This document shows, piece by piece, positions 16,281 through 23,694 of a DNA stretch of 32,186 nucleotides. The notes under the pieces are model-generated. The model was not told the DNA's origin. It saw nothing but the letters and a program-made list of their open reading frames with translations, and did no database searches. Where the stretch lies: positions 1 to 32,186 of the forward strand of contig CAZGXM010000027.1 in assembly GCA_964529795.1 (NCBI GenBank), in the 5' to 3' direction. The stretch comes from CAZGXM01 sp964529795. Its GTDB lineage: Bacteria; Bacillota; JADQBR01. Numbering within the stretch: the stretch's first letter is position 1; every line of letters starts with the position of its first letter. Made by a program: the position numbers and the translations under genes.

Positions 16281-16308
16281 ATTTTACACCCATCAAGAAC
16301 TTTGTCAA
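16281..16308 (-). promoter_or_regulatory. Candidate sigma-A promoter of the pump operon
   Basis: On the minus strand TTGACA (16308-16303) is followed after 16 bases by TAAAAT (16286-16281), with a TG immediately before it. Transcription from here would run through the operator about 70-90 bases downstream. A second TTGACA at 16210-16205 touches the operator but has no good -10 partner. The rest of the gap up to 16443 is AT-rich and holds no gene; a cluster of GCGAT repeats lies at 16380-16405. Confidence 0.5.
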
Positions 16309-16435
16309 GCCCTTATGTAAAATTTCTTCATTTTTTTAGGGGATTTATTTTTAGGGATTTTTTATTGGTGGCTCTTAAAAGCGATCGCGATAGCGATTTC
16401 GATCTTCTTGACTTGGATGTTTTGCCAGTTATTGG

Positions 16436-16458
16436 TATTCAAGTCAAGAATCGTCCCC
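16436..16458. repeat. Half copy of the GGGGAC inverted-repeat family
   Basis: Read on the minus strand, ggggacgattcttgacttg followed by aata matches the left arm at 5055-5078, with only a few substitutions and one gap in 23-24 bases. It overlaps the 3' end of the metallophosphoesterase: the last codons (Gly-Asp-Asp-Ser) and its TGA stop are written by this element. No matching second arm is seen within 100 bases. Confidence 0.6.
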
Positions 16459-17184
16459 AAAAGTTATTTGTCTGGGAGTAAAGTCTATAAAATCAGCACT
16501 GACAAGATGAAATTTTATCCCCCACTTTTCGGCAGGCAGGCGCACGGCATGGGCCTCTTCGCCGTGAAGGTGGCCGTAAATACAGATATCAACAGCATAG
16601 TCCAGCAGCAGCTCAAGCAGCTCATTGTTGTCATGATTCTGGTTGGTGGGCATGTAGTGAAACATTGCCGCCAGGGTATCCTGTCTGTTCCTGATGCTCT
16701 TTAAAGACAACTCCAGCCGCTGTATCTCCCGCCGGTATATTTTCTCATCATGCTCCGTAAAAAGGCGGTCGTTGGGCGTGAGCCAGCCCCGGGTACCGGC
16801 CACGGTAACCCCGGGAAAATTAATACTGTCGTTTTGCAGGGCAAAGCACCCGTTGGGCAGTGCGGCACGCACCCTGCTGATACTGTGCCACCAGTAGTCG
16901 TGGTTTCCCTGGATAAGAACCTTTTTGCCCGGCAGCAGGGAGAGATACTGAAAATCAAATTCCGTTTCCGCCAACTTCATGGCCCAGGAAATATCACCGG
17001 GAACCAGTACCAGGTCCTCTTCCCTCACCAGCTTCCGCCAGTTATTAAAGATCTTTACCGCGTGGTCCTGCCACTGGTCTCCGAAACAACCCATGGGCTT
17101 TTTTTCAGCCGCCATACTTAAATTGTCTTCATTCACCGGGTGGGTAAATGACAAGTGTAAATCACCCAAAGCAAAGACATGCAT
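16444..17184 (-). CDS. Calcineurin-like metallophosphoesterase
   Basis: A 246-residue soluble phosphohydrolase with all the metal-binding motifs of the calcineurin-like superfamily: GDLH near residue 7, GDISW near 65, GNHDYWWH near 94, a His in MFHYMP near 180 and GHLHG near 211. These ligands bind two divalent metals; the substrate may be a phosphodiester or phosphomonoester and cannot be told from sequence. It resembles the COG1768 group of predicted phosphohydrolases. The ATG at 17184 lies behind GGGGCGG; a GTG at 17193 is a weaker choice. It follows the MBL hydrolase gene by 23 bp and belongs to the same transcript. Its extreme C-terminus overlaps a repeat half-site. Confidence 0.9.
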   Translation of the reverse strand: MHVFALGDLHLSFTHPVNEDNLSMAAEKKPMGCFGDQWQDHAVKIFNNWRKLVREEDLVLVPGDISWAMKLAETEFDFQYLSLLPGKKVLIQGNHDYWWHSISRVRAALPNGCFALQNDSINFPGVTVAGTRGWLTPNDRLFTEHDEKIYRREIQRLELSLKSIRNRQDTLAAMFHYMPTNQNHDNNELLELLLDYAVDICIYGHLHGEEAHAVRLPAEKWGIKFHLVSADFIDFTPRQITFGDDS

Positions 17185-17207
17185 ATTTAACACCGCCCCA
17201 CTGGGTT

Positions 17208-18020
17208 TTAACGCTCCCTTATCTCCAGGGTATCCAGATCGATGATGATGCCGTCATAGGCAGCTGCTACCCTTTTCCCCAACTTATCACTTAAATCTTC
17301 AGCCAACTTGTCCGGGTTGCTGCGCAAAATACTGGTGCCGAAATGGGTCAGCACGGTCAGGCGGGGAGCAATCCCCGAAATTAACGGCGCTATTTCCTCC
17401 AGGGACAAATGGTATGCCAGGCTGCCGTGAAAGGGTTTTAAAAATGTAACGTTGAGAATGAGTAAATCGGCACCTTGATAGGCATCAATCAGGTCGGAAA
17501 AATAACGAGTGTCGGTAATCACAGATACGTTCAATTGCTCGGTGGTAAAAACCAACCCGTATGTTTCCACGGGATGCTGGTGCCGGATGGGTGTGGAAAC
17601 ACTTATTTCACCAATTCTAAAGGAATTTCCCGCTGTTAAAGTTTCAATTTTGTCCACGGTGGGCCGCAGGTAACGGAAAAATACCGGTTCATCACCTTCC
17701 AGGGCATCTCCCGGCGCTGCCGCCAGACCATGAGGGTTAAAACCTCCCTCTACCATGGCCTCCACCATAACGTTAAAGTCGTTGGAGTGGTCCAGGTGGC
17801 GGTGAGATAACAGTATACCGTCCAATTGTGCCGGATTTAACGGCGTCTCCCCGGCCCAACAGTGGACCAGTGTACCCGGTCCGGGGTCAAAGAGGAGATT
17901 TGTACCGGTCAGGCGTAGCCAGGCGCCACCGGAAGCCCGCAGCTGCTTGGATTGGGCAACCCGGGCGCCGGCAGTACCAAAAATCTTTATGAAGTTTTCC
18001 GGCAGCTTGTTTTTCGCCAT
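17208..18020 (-). CDS. MBL-fold metallo-hydrolase
   Basis: A 270-residue member of the metallo-beta-lactamase superfamily. The metal motif HRHLDH (HxHxDH) is at residues 73-78, a further His lies in IRHQHPVETYG, and an Asp lies in ITDTRYFSD. A histidine near the C-terminus (LTHFGTS) completes the set. The arrangement resembles the RNase Z/PhnP-like branch that hydrolyses phosphodiesters, but I cannot name a substrate. No signal peptide or membrane segment. It lies 20 bp after the flavoprotein gene and just before the phosphoesterase, suggesting that the two hydrolases act in one process. The ribosome-binding site is poor (GGGAAATG), unlike its neighbours. Confidence 0.88.
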   Translation of the reverse strand: MAKNKLPENFIKIFGTAGARVAQSKQLRASGGAWLRLTGTNLLFDPGPGTLVHCWAGETPLNPAQLDGILLSHRHLDHSNDFNVMVEAMVEGGFNPHGLAAAPGDALEGDEPVFFRYLRPTVDKIETLTAGNSFRIGEISVSTPIRHQHPVETYGLVFTTEQLNVSVITDTRYFSDLIDAYQGADLLILNVTFLKPFHGSLAYHLSLEEIAPLISGIAPRLTVLTHFGTSILRSNPDKLAEDLSDKLGKRVAAAYDGIIIDLDTLEIRER

Positions 18021-18040
18021 AAAAATACATTTCCCAATCC

Positions 18041-18718
18041 TTAATTTTCCCCTGCTAACTCCAGCCCGATTTTATAAGCATTTTCCATATAACTGCGGTT
18101 GCGTTCCAGCATCCGCTGAACATATTCACCGGCGTGGGCTACTTTTAATCTACCCACCAGTCCAGCAAGTTGGTCTGCCTGCATGGCTACCTGGCCCTTG
18201 GCGCTGAGACCGATTGCGCGTATTTCCGTTACCTTGCCGCCGTTGGTTTCCGGCGTAAATACCCGTTTTAGAAATGACAGCGCCTGGTCACAGGATTCTT
18301 CCCGGGGCGACCCGGCCACGGCAATGAGAACAAGCCGGCGCTCCTTCTTTGCCAACCTGCTGGAGGTGGTCAATTTTCCCGGAACACTGCTGTCTATTTT
18401 ATGCATTACTCCTACCAGACGGTCAAATAGTATTTTAAACTGCCCGGGAAGGTGGTTTCCATAAATAGGAGCCGCTACCACCAAAGCATCGGCCCGTTCT
18501 ATTTTCTCCACCAGCTGCGGCAAACCGTCTTCCTGGTCACACCTGCCGATAGCCCGGCAGTCCAAACAACCCTGGCAGGGAAGGATGTTCAGATCACCAA
18601 CCATTACTTTTTCCACCGCGGCGCCTGCCTGCTCGCGGCATCCTCGCAACACCTGGTCCACCAGCAAATCGCAGTTGCCCGCTTCCCTGGGACTGCCTAC
18701 CAACGCCAACACCTGCAA
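18041..18718 (-). CDS. Iron-sulfur flavoprotein / NADPH-dependent FMN reductase family
   Basis: A 225-residue flavodoxin-fold protein that should bind FMN and, by its cysteine pattern, one [4Fe-4S] cluster. The phosphate-binding loop GSPREAGNCDLL begins at residue 8. The compact motif CQGCLDCRAIGRC gives C48, C51, C54 and C60 (CX2CX2CX5C), the arrangement known from iron-sulfur flavoproteins of anaerobes. APIYGNHLPGQFKILFDR is the conserved flavin-binding segment. Such proteins pass electrons between ferredoxin and small acceptors, including oxygen or peroxide; the partner here is unknown. The start is TTG at 18718 with GGGGAGG eight bases upstream. It is the first gene of a three-gene transcript. 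Confidence 0.88.
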   Translation of the reverse strand: MQVLALVGSPREAGNCDLLVDQVLRGCREQAGAAVEKVMVGDLNILPCQGCLDCRAIGRCDQEDGLPQLVEKIERADALVVAAPIYGNHLPGQFKILFDRLVGVMHKIDSSVPGKLTTSSRLAKKERRLVLIAVAGSPREESCDQALSFLKRVFTPETNGGKVTEIRAIGLSAKGQVAMQADQLAGLVGRLKVAHAGEYVQRMLERNRSYMENAYKIGLELAGEN

Positions 18719-18743
18719 GGCTATACCTCCCCAAAATGCAATG

Positions 18744-18764
18744 TTAGAAGTTCGAAGATCGGCG
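18744..18764. repeat. Three degenerate 7-bp TTCGAAG-type units
   Basis: ttagaag, ttcgaag and atcggcg in consecutive 7-bp phase, upstream of the iron-sulfur flavoprotein gene. It is the most degenerate member of the repeat family best seen at 6265-6299. The rest of the 218-bp gap to fni (18719-18936) holds an inverted repeat at 18848-18904 and no gene. Confidence 0.45.
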
Positions 18765-18847
18765 TGTGACTGTCATCAAACGCCACATTCCCACCTCCGG
18801 AAAACAAAAGCAAATTATCCGGTTGCATCAATAGACACTTCATAAGT

Positions 18848-18904
18848 TTATTTCCACATGAAAACTTTTTTCCCTTGTGTAACAATCTGATAAAGTGGAA
18901 ATAA
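18848..18904. repeat. 10-bp perfect inverted repeat in the fni downstream region
   Basis: TTATTTCCAC (18848-18857) and GTGGAAATAA (18895-18904) are exact inverted copies separated by 37 bases, within the AT-rich gap between fni and the flavoprotein gene. It could be an operator pair or a weak transcript-end structure. It lacks the GC-rich stem and T-run of an intrinsic terminator. Confidence 0.4.
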
Positions 18905-18936
18905 GGAAAACTGCTGTAGGTAACATTAAAAAAGCC

Positions 18937-19983
18937 TTAGTTCCGCTGCCACTTGATTCCCCGGCTCACACACCATTCCCTGGTAGCACCGGTAATGACC
19001 GCCGGTACCCGGCCAAGCTGCTCCAGGTTTTCCGCCCCGGTAAGCATCATGGCGGTTTTTAGTTCCTGCTCGCACTTATGCAAGCGGGTAACAAGATTTT
19101 GGTAGGATTGGGTCAGCAGGATTTTCAGCAGGACACCGGCCATACCCGCCAGGTCGGCACCTAGCGCTATAGTTTTTGCCACATCCAGACCGTTTTTGAT
19201 GCCACCGCTGGCCACCAGTTTGTAAGGCAGGCCGGTATCTCTTACTTCCAGCAGGCTGGCAGCGGTAGTTATTCCCCAGTTGCTGAAGATTTTACCGATG
19301 CCTTCGGGAAAACGTCTCCTTTCAATAGCCAAAAAATTGGTACCGCCTTTGCCGCCCACATCCAGCCACGTCACTCCCGTCTCCTGCAGTTTGAGCGCCG
19401 TTTCCCGGGATATGCCAAATCCCACTTCCTTGACCATTACCGGTACCGCCAGCTTCTCCCCTGTCCGGGCCACCTGCTCGCAAAGAGCGGAAAAATCGCG
19501 GTCACCTTCAGCCATGGCCAGTTCCTGGGGCAGATTCAAGTGCAGCTGCACGGCATCTGCTGCCAGCATCTCCACCGCACGCTCCACCTCTTTGGTAGGG
19601 GTCAGTGCACTGACGTTGGCCAGTATCACACCGTCGGGGTTTTCTTCCCGGACCACCGTGAAACTCGCTACTGCACCGCTATCCTGCAAAGCAATTCTTT
19701 GCGACCCAACAGCCATGGCCACTCCGGTCTCCCGGGCAGCCCGGGCCAGATGACGATTTATTTCCGCCAGGCTTTCCGAACCGCCGGTAATGGCATTAAT
19801 AATTACCGGCATGGACAGCTTTTTGCCAAATAACCTTACGGAAGAATCGATTTGCTCCCATTTCAAGCAGCAAAGAGCCTGGTGCACCAGGCAAATGTCT
19901 TCCATGCCGTTGCTTCCAGGCTCATTTTCGGACTCCAGAAAGTATTTAATATGTTCCAGTTTTCTTCTCTCGCGGCGTCCTAT
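18937..19983 (-). CDS. fni: Type 2 isopentenyl-diphosphate delta-isomerase (FMN-dependent)
   Basis: Interconverts isopentenyl and dimethylallyl diphosphate using reduced FMN, directly downstream of IspH in the isoprenoid pathway. The TIM-barrel motifs are clear: INAITGGS, AVGSQRIAL, ANVSALTP, QLHLNLPQE, VPVMVKEVGFG, DVGGKGGTNF and KLVASGGIKNG. The first ATG in frame is at 19905 (322 residues). However, the family's conserved N-terminus RRERRKLEHIKYFLESENE is encoded in frame upstream of it, matching the ERKRQHI region of B. subtilis Fni. Between the preceding stop codon and that segment there is no ATG, GTG or TTG; the only candidate is ATA at 19983, overlapping the ispH-S1 TAG. I give 19983 as the extent of homology. 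Confidence 0.88.
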   Translation of the reverse strand: MGRRERRKLEHIKYFLESENEPGSNGMEDICLVHQALCCLKWEQIDSSVRLFGKKLSMPVIINAITGGSESLAEINRHLARAARETGVAMAVGSQRIALQDSGAVASFTVVREENPDGVILANVSALTPTKEVERAVEMLAADAVQLHLNLPQELAMAEGDRDFSALCEQVARTGEKLAVPVMVKEVGFGISRETALKLQETGVTWLDVGGKGGTNFLAIERRRFPEGIGKIFSNWGITTAASLLEVRDTGLPYKLVASGGIKNGLDVAKTIALGADLAGMAGVLLKILLTQSYQNLVTRLHKCEQELKTAMMLTGAENLEQLGRVPAVITGATREWCVSRGIKWQRN

Positions 19984-22259
19984 TCTTCATCGTCCTTTCT
20001 TTCCAACATTCCGCTGATATCCCCCACCAGGTCCCTAATCTTTACACCGCTTTCATCCTCCTGAGCAGCCTTCGGAGCCGCGGGTTCGCCTTTCTGCTTC
20101 GGCGCCTGCCGCTGCGGGCGGGGCTTGGTCTCCTTAATGCTGAGACTCATACGCTGAGCATCTTGGTCAACACCCAGTACTTTCACCTCAACTTCATCAC
20201 CGGGTTTCACCGCATCTTCCGTCTTTTCCACGTGCTCGTGGGCCAACTGGGAAATGTGTACCAACCCTTCAATTCCCGGTTCTACCTCCACAAAGGCGCC
20301 AAAAGGTGCGGTGCGCAGTACTTTTCCTTTCACTATGGTGCCATCGGGATACTTTTCTGCCGCGGTTTTCCAGGGATTGGGTGTAAGCTGTTTCAATCCC
20401 AGGGATACACGTTCTTCCTCACGGTCAACCCCCAGCACCTTTACTTCAATTTCCCGGCCTTCCTCCAGCACGTCCCTGGGATGGTCAACCCGACCCCAGG
20501 ATAATTCGGAAACGTGCAACAAACCGTCCACACCGCCGATGTCCACAAAGGCGCCGAAATCGGTAATGCGCCGTACAATACCCTTGCGATTTTGCCCTTC
20601 TTCCAGGGAGTCCCAGGTTTCCTGGCGCTGCTTTTCAAATTCTTCATCAAGAATGGCCTTCTGAGAAAGAACCACTTTATTCTTGCTGCGGTCCAACTCA
20701 ATTACTTTCAGACGCAACTGTTTACCAACGTAAGCACTCAGGTCCTCAACATAGCCTCTTTCAACCAAGCTTGCGGGAACAAAACCTTTGATACCCACAT
20801 CCACCAGCAGGCCGCCTTTAACCACTTCGGTCACCTCAGCCCGGATTTCCTCACCGGAATTGCAGGCCTGCTCCAGTCTTCCCCACACCTGCCGGCGCTG
20901 CAGACGTTTTCTGGACAGTACCGGGTGCCCCTCCTCATTTTCCACCCGCAGTACTTCCACTGTCACCTCATCGCCAACGTTAACCACGTCGGCAGGGTTA
21001 TCAACCCAGTTTATTGATAACTCGTTTAAGGGGATGATTCCTTCGCTTTTACAGCCAACGTCAACCATTACTCCGTTATCATTAATCTGAACTACCGTAC
21101 CGGTCACCACAGAACCCCGACGCAGTTCAGGCATATTTTCCGCCAAGTGGGCCTCTACTGCTTCCTGAGTTTCATCCGCTTCCATGTCGGCAGGCTCTTC
21201 CGCTACTGCATCTGCAGTCTCCTCTATTTCTGCATCAGCGGTCCCTTCCGCTTCTGCACCAGCCGTCCCTCCCGCTTCTGTTTCAGCAACCTCTCCCGCA
21301 GCCTCTACCGGTGTAGGTACAGCTTCCTGAGCAGCATTTTCTTCTGCTTCCTGTCCCACCTTTTCTGCGGCAGCTGTCTCAGCAGCAGTTTTCCCCTGTC
21401 CAAATTCTTCTTTCTTGATGTCTTCCTTATTTAGTTCTGTCATTTTCGCAACTACCTCCTCAATAATCCATTCTGGTGTTGAAGCGCCTGCGGTCACCCC
21501 AACCCTCTTTATATCTTTAAACCATGGTGCACATAACTCCCGGGCATGTTCGATATGATGTGTGGGGGTATCGGTTTCGGCACAGATCTTGGCCAGCTTT
21601 TTTGTATTGGCACTGTTTTTTCCACCTACCACTACCATCAGGTCCACGGATCTTGCCAGCAAGCTGGCTTCCTCCTGGCGTTCCCGGGTGGCATGACATA
21701 TGGTATTATGTACAACCATGTCACTTTTCTTTTTTCTTAATACTTCCACCACATTATGAAAGTTATCTTCAGGCTGCGTGGTCTGGGCAACGACAGCCAC
21801 CTTGCCCTCCAAATCCAAGGCTTCCGCCTCGGCAGGGGTTTCCACGACCTTGGCCTGCCCCTGTGTCCAGCCGATAATACCAATAACTTCCGGGTGATTT
21901 TTATCTCCCACAACCACCACCCGGTAGCCCTGTTCCGTTAACTTGCTTGCCAACTGCTGTGTCCTGCTGACAAAGGGACAGGTGGCATTAATGATTTTTG
22001 CACCGTTGGACTCAAGCTGGGACAGTATTTCAGGGGATACCCCGTGGGAGCGGATAATTACTGCACCGTCGGTGACATCCCCAACACTGTCTGCCACGCC
22101 CACGCCCTGCCGCTCCAGTTGCTCAACAACCTGAGGATTATGTATCAGCGGACCCAATGATTTGAGCCGCGGGTGAACACCAGCAGCTTCCCGGGTCATC
22201 TGTAATGCACGCTTCACACCGAAACAGAAACCGGCATAGTCCGCGATGATAATTTCCAA
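19980..22259 (-). CDS. ispH: Fused HMBPP reductase (IspH) and ribosomal protein S1-like protein
   Basis: Bifunctional protein of 759 residues. Residues 1-~278 are IspH, which reduces HMBPP to IPP and DMAPP with a [4Fe-4S] cluster. The three cluster cysteines are C12 (AGFCFGVKRA), C94 (NATCPFV) and C188 (NTICHATRE), and HPEV near 122 holds the catalytic Glu. An Ala/Glu-rich low-complexity linker follows (~290-378). Four S1 RNA-binding domains then lie at about 381-450, 469-535, 555-624 and 640-709, with a short acidic tail. This fusion is typical of clostridia. I choose TTG 22259, six bases after GAGGTGG and giving the family's MEIIIADYAGFCFG; GTG 22268 would overlap that site. It is followed immediately by fni, the next isoprenoid step. 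Confidence 0.95.
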   Translation of the reverse strand: MEIIIADYAGFCFGVKRALQMTREAAGVHPRLKSLGPLIHNPQVVEQLERQGVGVADSVGDVTDGAVIIRSHGVSPEILSQLESNGAKIINATCPFVSRTQQLASKLTEQGYRVVVVGDKNHPEVIGIIGWTQGQAKVVETPAEAEALDLEGKVAVVAQTTQPEDNFHNVVEVLRKKKSDMVVHNTICHATRERQEEASLLARSVDLMVVVGGKNSANTKKLAKICAETDTPTHHIEHARELCAPWFKDIKRVGVTAGASTPEWIIEEVVAKMTELNKEDIKKEEFGQGKTAAETAAAEKVGQEAEENAAQEAVPTPVEAAGEVAETEAGGTAGAEAEGTADAEIEETADAVAEEPADMEADETQEAVEAHLAENMPELRRGSVVTGTVVQINDNGVMVDVGCKSEGIIPLNELSINWVDNPADVVNVGDEVTVEVLRVENEEGHPVLSRKRLQRRQVWGRLEQACNSGEEIRAEVTEVVKGGLLVDVGIKGFVPASLVERGYVEDLSAYVGKQLRLKVIELDRSKNKVVLSQKAILDEEFEKQRQETWDSLEEGQNRKGIVRRITDFGAFVDIGGVDGLLHVSELSWGRVDHPRDVLEEGREIEVKVLGVDREEERVSLGLKQLTPNPWKTAAEKYPDGTIVKGKVLRTAPFGAFVEVEPGIEGLVHISQLAHEHVEKTEDAVKPGDEVEVKVLGVDQDAQRMSLSIKETKPRPQRQAPKQKGEPAAPKAAQEDESGVKIRDLVGDISGMLERKDDEE

Positions 22260-22389
22260 TATATCCACCTCAAAATACGATGCTTACTGTTATTTTGTTT
22301 TTTTTAGCCAAACATTATTATTCTGTTCGTGAAAAAATATTAAAATCCTTCATTTGTACGCAAAATTTGTCTGTTTTGCCTTATTTTTA

Positions 22390-22989
22390 TTACACTGTTT
22401 TCAGCATGGCGGCAATCCGCTCTTTTAAATTGTCCATAGCCGCGGTCAATTCTCTTGAACTGAAACGTTTTTTATCTTGAAAATCATCCATTTGCACCGG
22501 TTTGCCAACAACCACGGTCACTTTCCGTTTAAAGCCCAACTTCAGGCCCAGTGTCCCTTTGATGGCCACGGGTACCACCGGGGCATTCCCCTTTACCGCC
22601 ATCAAACCTGCTCCGGCCTGAAACTCTTTTAATTCTCCGGTGAGGCTGCGGGTGCCTTCCGGGAAAAGCCCCAGCATTTTTCCCCCAGCCAGGATATCCA
22701 GTCCCGCCTTCAACGCCGCCCGGTCTGATTTGCCGCGTTTCACCGGGAAAGCGCCCAAATGCGGCAGTATCATGCCCAACACGGGAATACGAAACAGTTC
22801 TTCCTTGGTCATGTAGTGAACCTTTCTTGGCAGCGCAATGCCCAAAATGATCGGGTCCCACAGGCTGACGTGGTTTGCCACCACCACTACCGGGCCCTCT
22901 TTGGGAAGGTTTTCCCTGCCGGTCACATGCCACCTGAACCAAAGCTTGACAAAGATAAGAAACAAATTTTTGGCAAAAGTATAAAGCAT
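22390..22989 (-). CDS. plsC: 1-acyl-sn-glycerol-3-phosphate acyltransferase (PlsC family)
   Basis: Adds the second acyl chain to lysophosphatidic acid to make phosphatidic acid at the membrane. The 199 residues contain the HX4D catalytic motif at H40-D45 (NHVSLWD), and FPEGTRS at 109-115 binds the glycerol phosphate. A hydrophobic N-terminal helix (~3-20) anchors it. The start ATG lies two bases after the cmk stop codon, with GGGGAGAG as its ribosome-binding site inside the end of cmk. The cmk-plsC-ispH/S1 order is common in clostridia. The 130-bp gap that follows, up to the ispH start, is AT-rich; I see no convincing terminator there. Confidence 0.92.
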   Translation of the reverse strand: MLYTFAKNLFLIFVKLWFRWHVTGRENLPKEGPVVVVANHVSLWDPIILGIALPRKVHYMTKEELFRIPVLGMILPHLGAFPVKRGKSDRAALKAGLDILAGGKMLGLFPEGTRSLTGELKEFQAGAGLMAVKGNAPVVPVAIKGTLGLKLGFKRKVTVVVGKPVQMDDFQDKKRFSSRELTAAMDNLKERIAAMLKTV

Positions 22990-22991
22990 GG

Positions 22992-23654
22992 CTACTCTCC
23001 CCTGATTTCCTTGATAATTAATTCCACCACCTGCTCCAGGGTCAGACAGCCGGTATCAATCAACTTGGCGTCAGGTGCCTGCACCAGCGGCGCAAATTCC
23101 CGGGTCCGGTCCATTTCGTCCCGTACCCTCATTTCATTCTTTACCTGCTCGGGATTAAAATCTATGCCCTGCTCCTCCAGTTGCCGGCATCGCCGCCGGG
23201 CCCTCTCGTCCAGCGAGGCAGTGAGAAAGAACTTGTGGGGCGCATCGGGCAGAACACAGCTGCCGATATCGCGGCCGTCCATCACCACCGGGTGATTTTT
23301 AGCCATCTGCCGCTGCAGTTCCACCATCCGCCGGCGCACCCCGGAAATGCGCGCAACCCGGGAGACATTCTGTGAAACAGCGTGCTGCCTGATTTCCCGG
23401 GTAACGTCCGTTCCGTCACAAATTGTACGCAAAACACCCAATTCATCCAGCTTGAACTCGATTTTGGTACCCTCTGCCACCCGGACTATTTTTTCCTGGT
23501 CCCAGCCCGTCCCCAGCTTGAGAACCTTCCAGGTCAGCGCCCGGTACATGGCTCCGGTATCAATATATATGTAGCCCAGTCTTTCCGCCACCAGCTTGGC
23601 TGCAGTGCTTTTTCCCGCACCGGCAGGCCCGTCAATGGCCACATTCCCGTACAT
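22992..23654 (-). CDS. cmk: Cytidylate kinase
   Basis: Phosphorylates CMP and dCMP with ATP in pyrimidine nucleotide salvage and lipid precursor supply. The 220 residues show the P-loop GPAGAGKST (about 9-17), the CMP-binding segment IDTGAMYRALTWK, VMDGRDIGSCVLPDA for the base-specific contacts, and the lid region DERARRR. All motifs are intact and the length is normal. Its ATG follows GAGGAGGG by about eight bases. It lies 40 bp after aroA and two bases before plsC, so it belongs to the long aromatic/lipid transcript. Confidence 0.96.
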   Translation of the reverse strand: MYGNVAIDGPAGAGKSTAAKLVAERLGYIYIDTGAMYRALTWKVLKLGTGWDQEKIVRVAEGTKIEFKLDELGVLRTICDGTDVTREIRQHAVSQNVSRVARISGVRRRMVELQRQMAKNHPVVMDGRDIGSCVLPDAPHKFFLTASLDERARRRCRQLEEQGIDFNPEQVKNEMRVRDEMDRTREFAPLVQAPDAKLIDTGCLTLEQVVELIIKEIRGE

Positions 23655-23694
23655 AACAACCCTCCTCGTCCCATTCTATCATATTTAGGACGAG

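Noticed and set aside
16380..16405. Cluster of GCGAT motifs including GCGATCGC between the phosphoesterase and the TetR promoter.
   Set aside because: Too short and irregular to call a repeat array or binding site; may be chance or a relic of a TTCGAT-type repeat.
18744..18788. A 14-residue minus-strand ORF (MWRLMTVTRRSSNF) with a good Shine-Dalgarno site upstream of the iron-sulfur flavoprotein gene.
   Set aside because: It overlaps a degenerate 7-bp repeat array, has no run of regulatory codons and no paired terminator/antiterminator, so a leader peptide cannot be supported.
22343..22363. TTGCGT and TAATAT as a promoter before ispH-S1.
   Set aside because: The spacing is only about 15 bases and the -35 is weak; transcription from the upstream operon is sufficient to explain expression.
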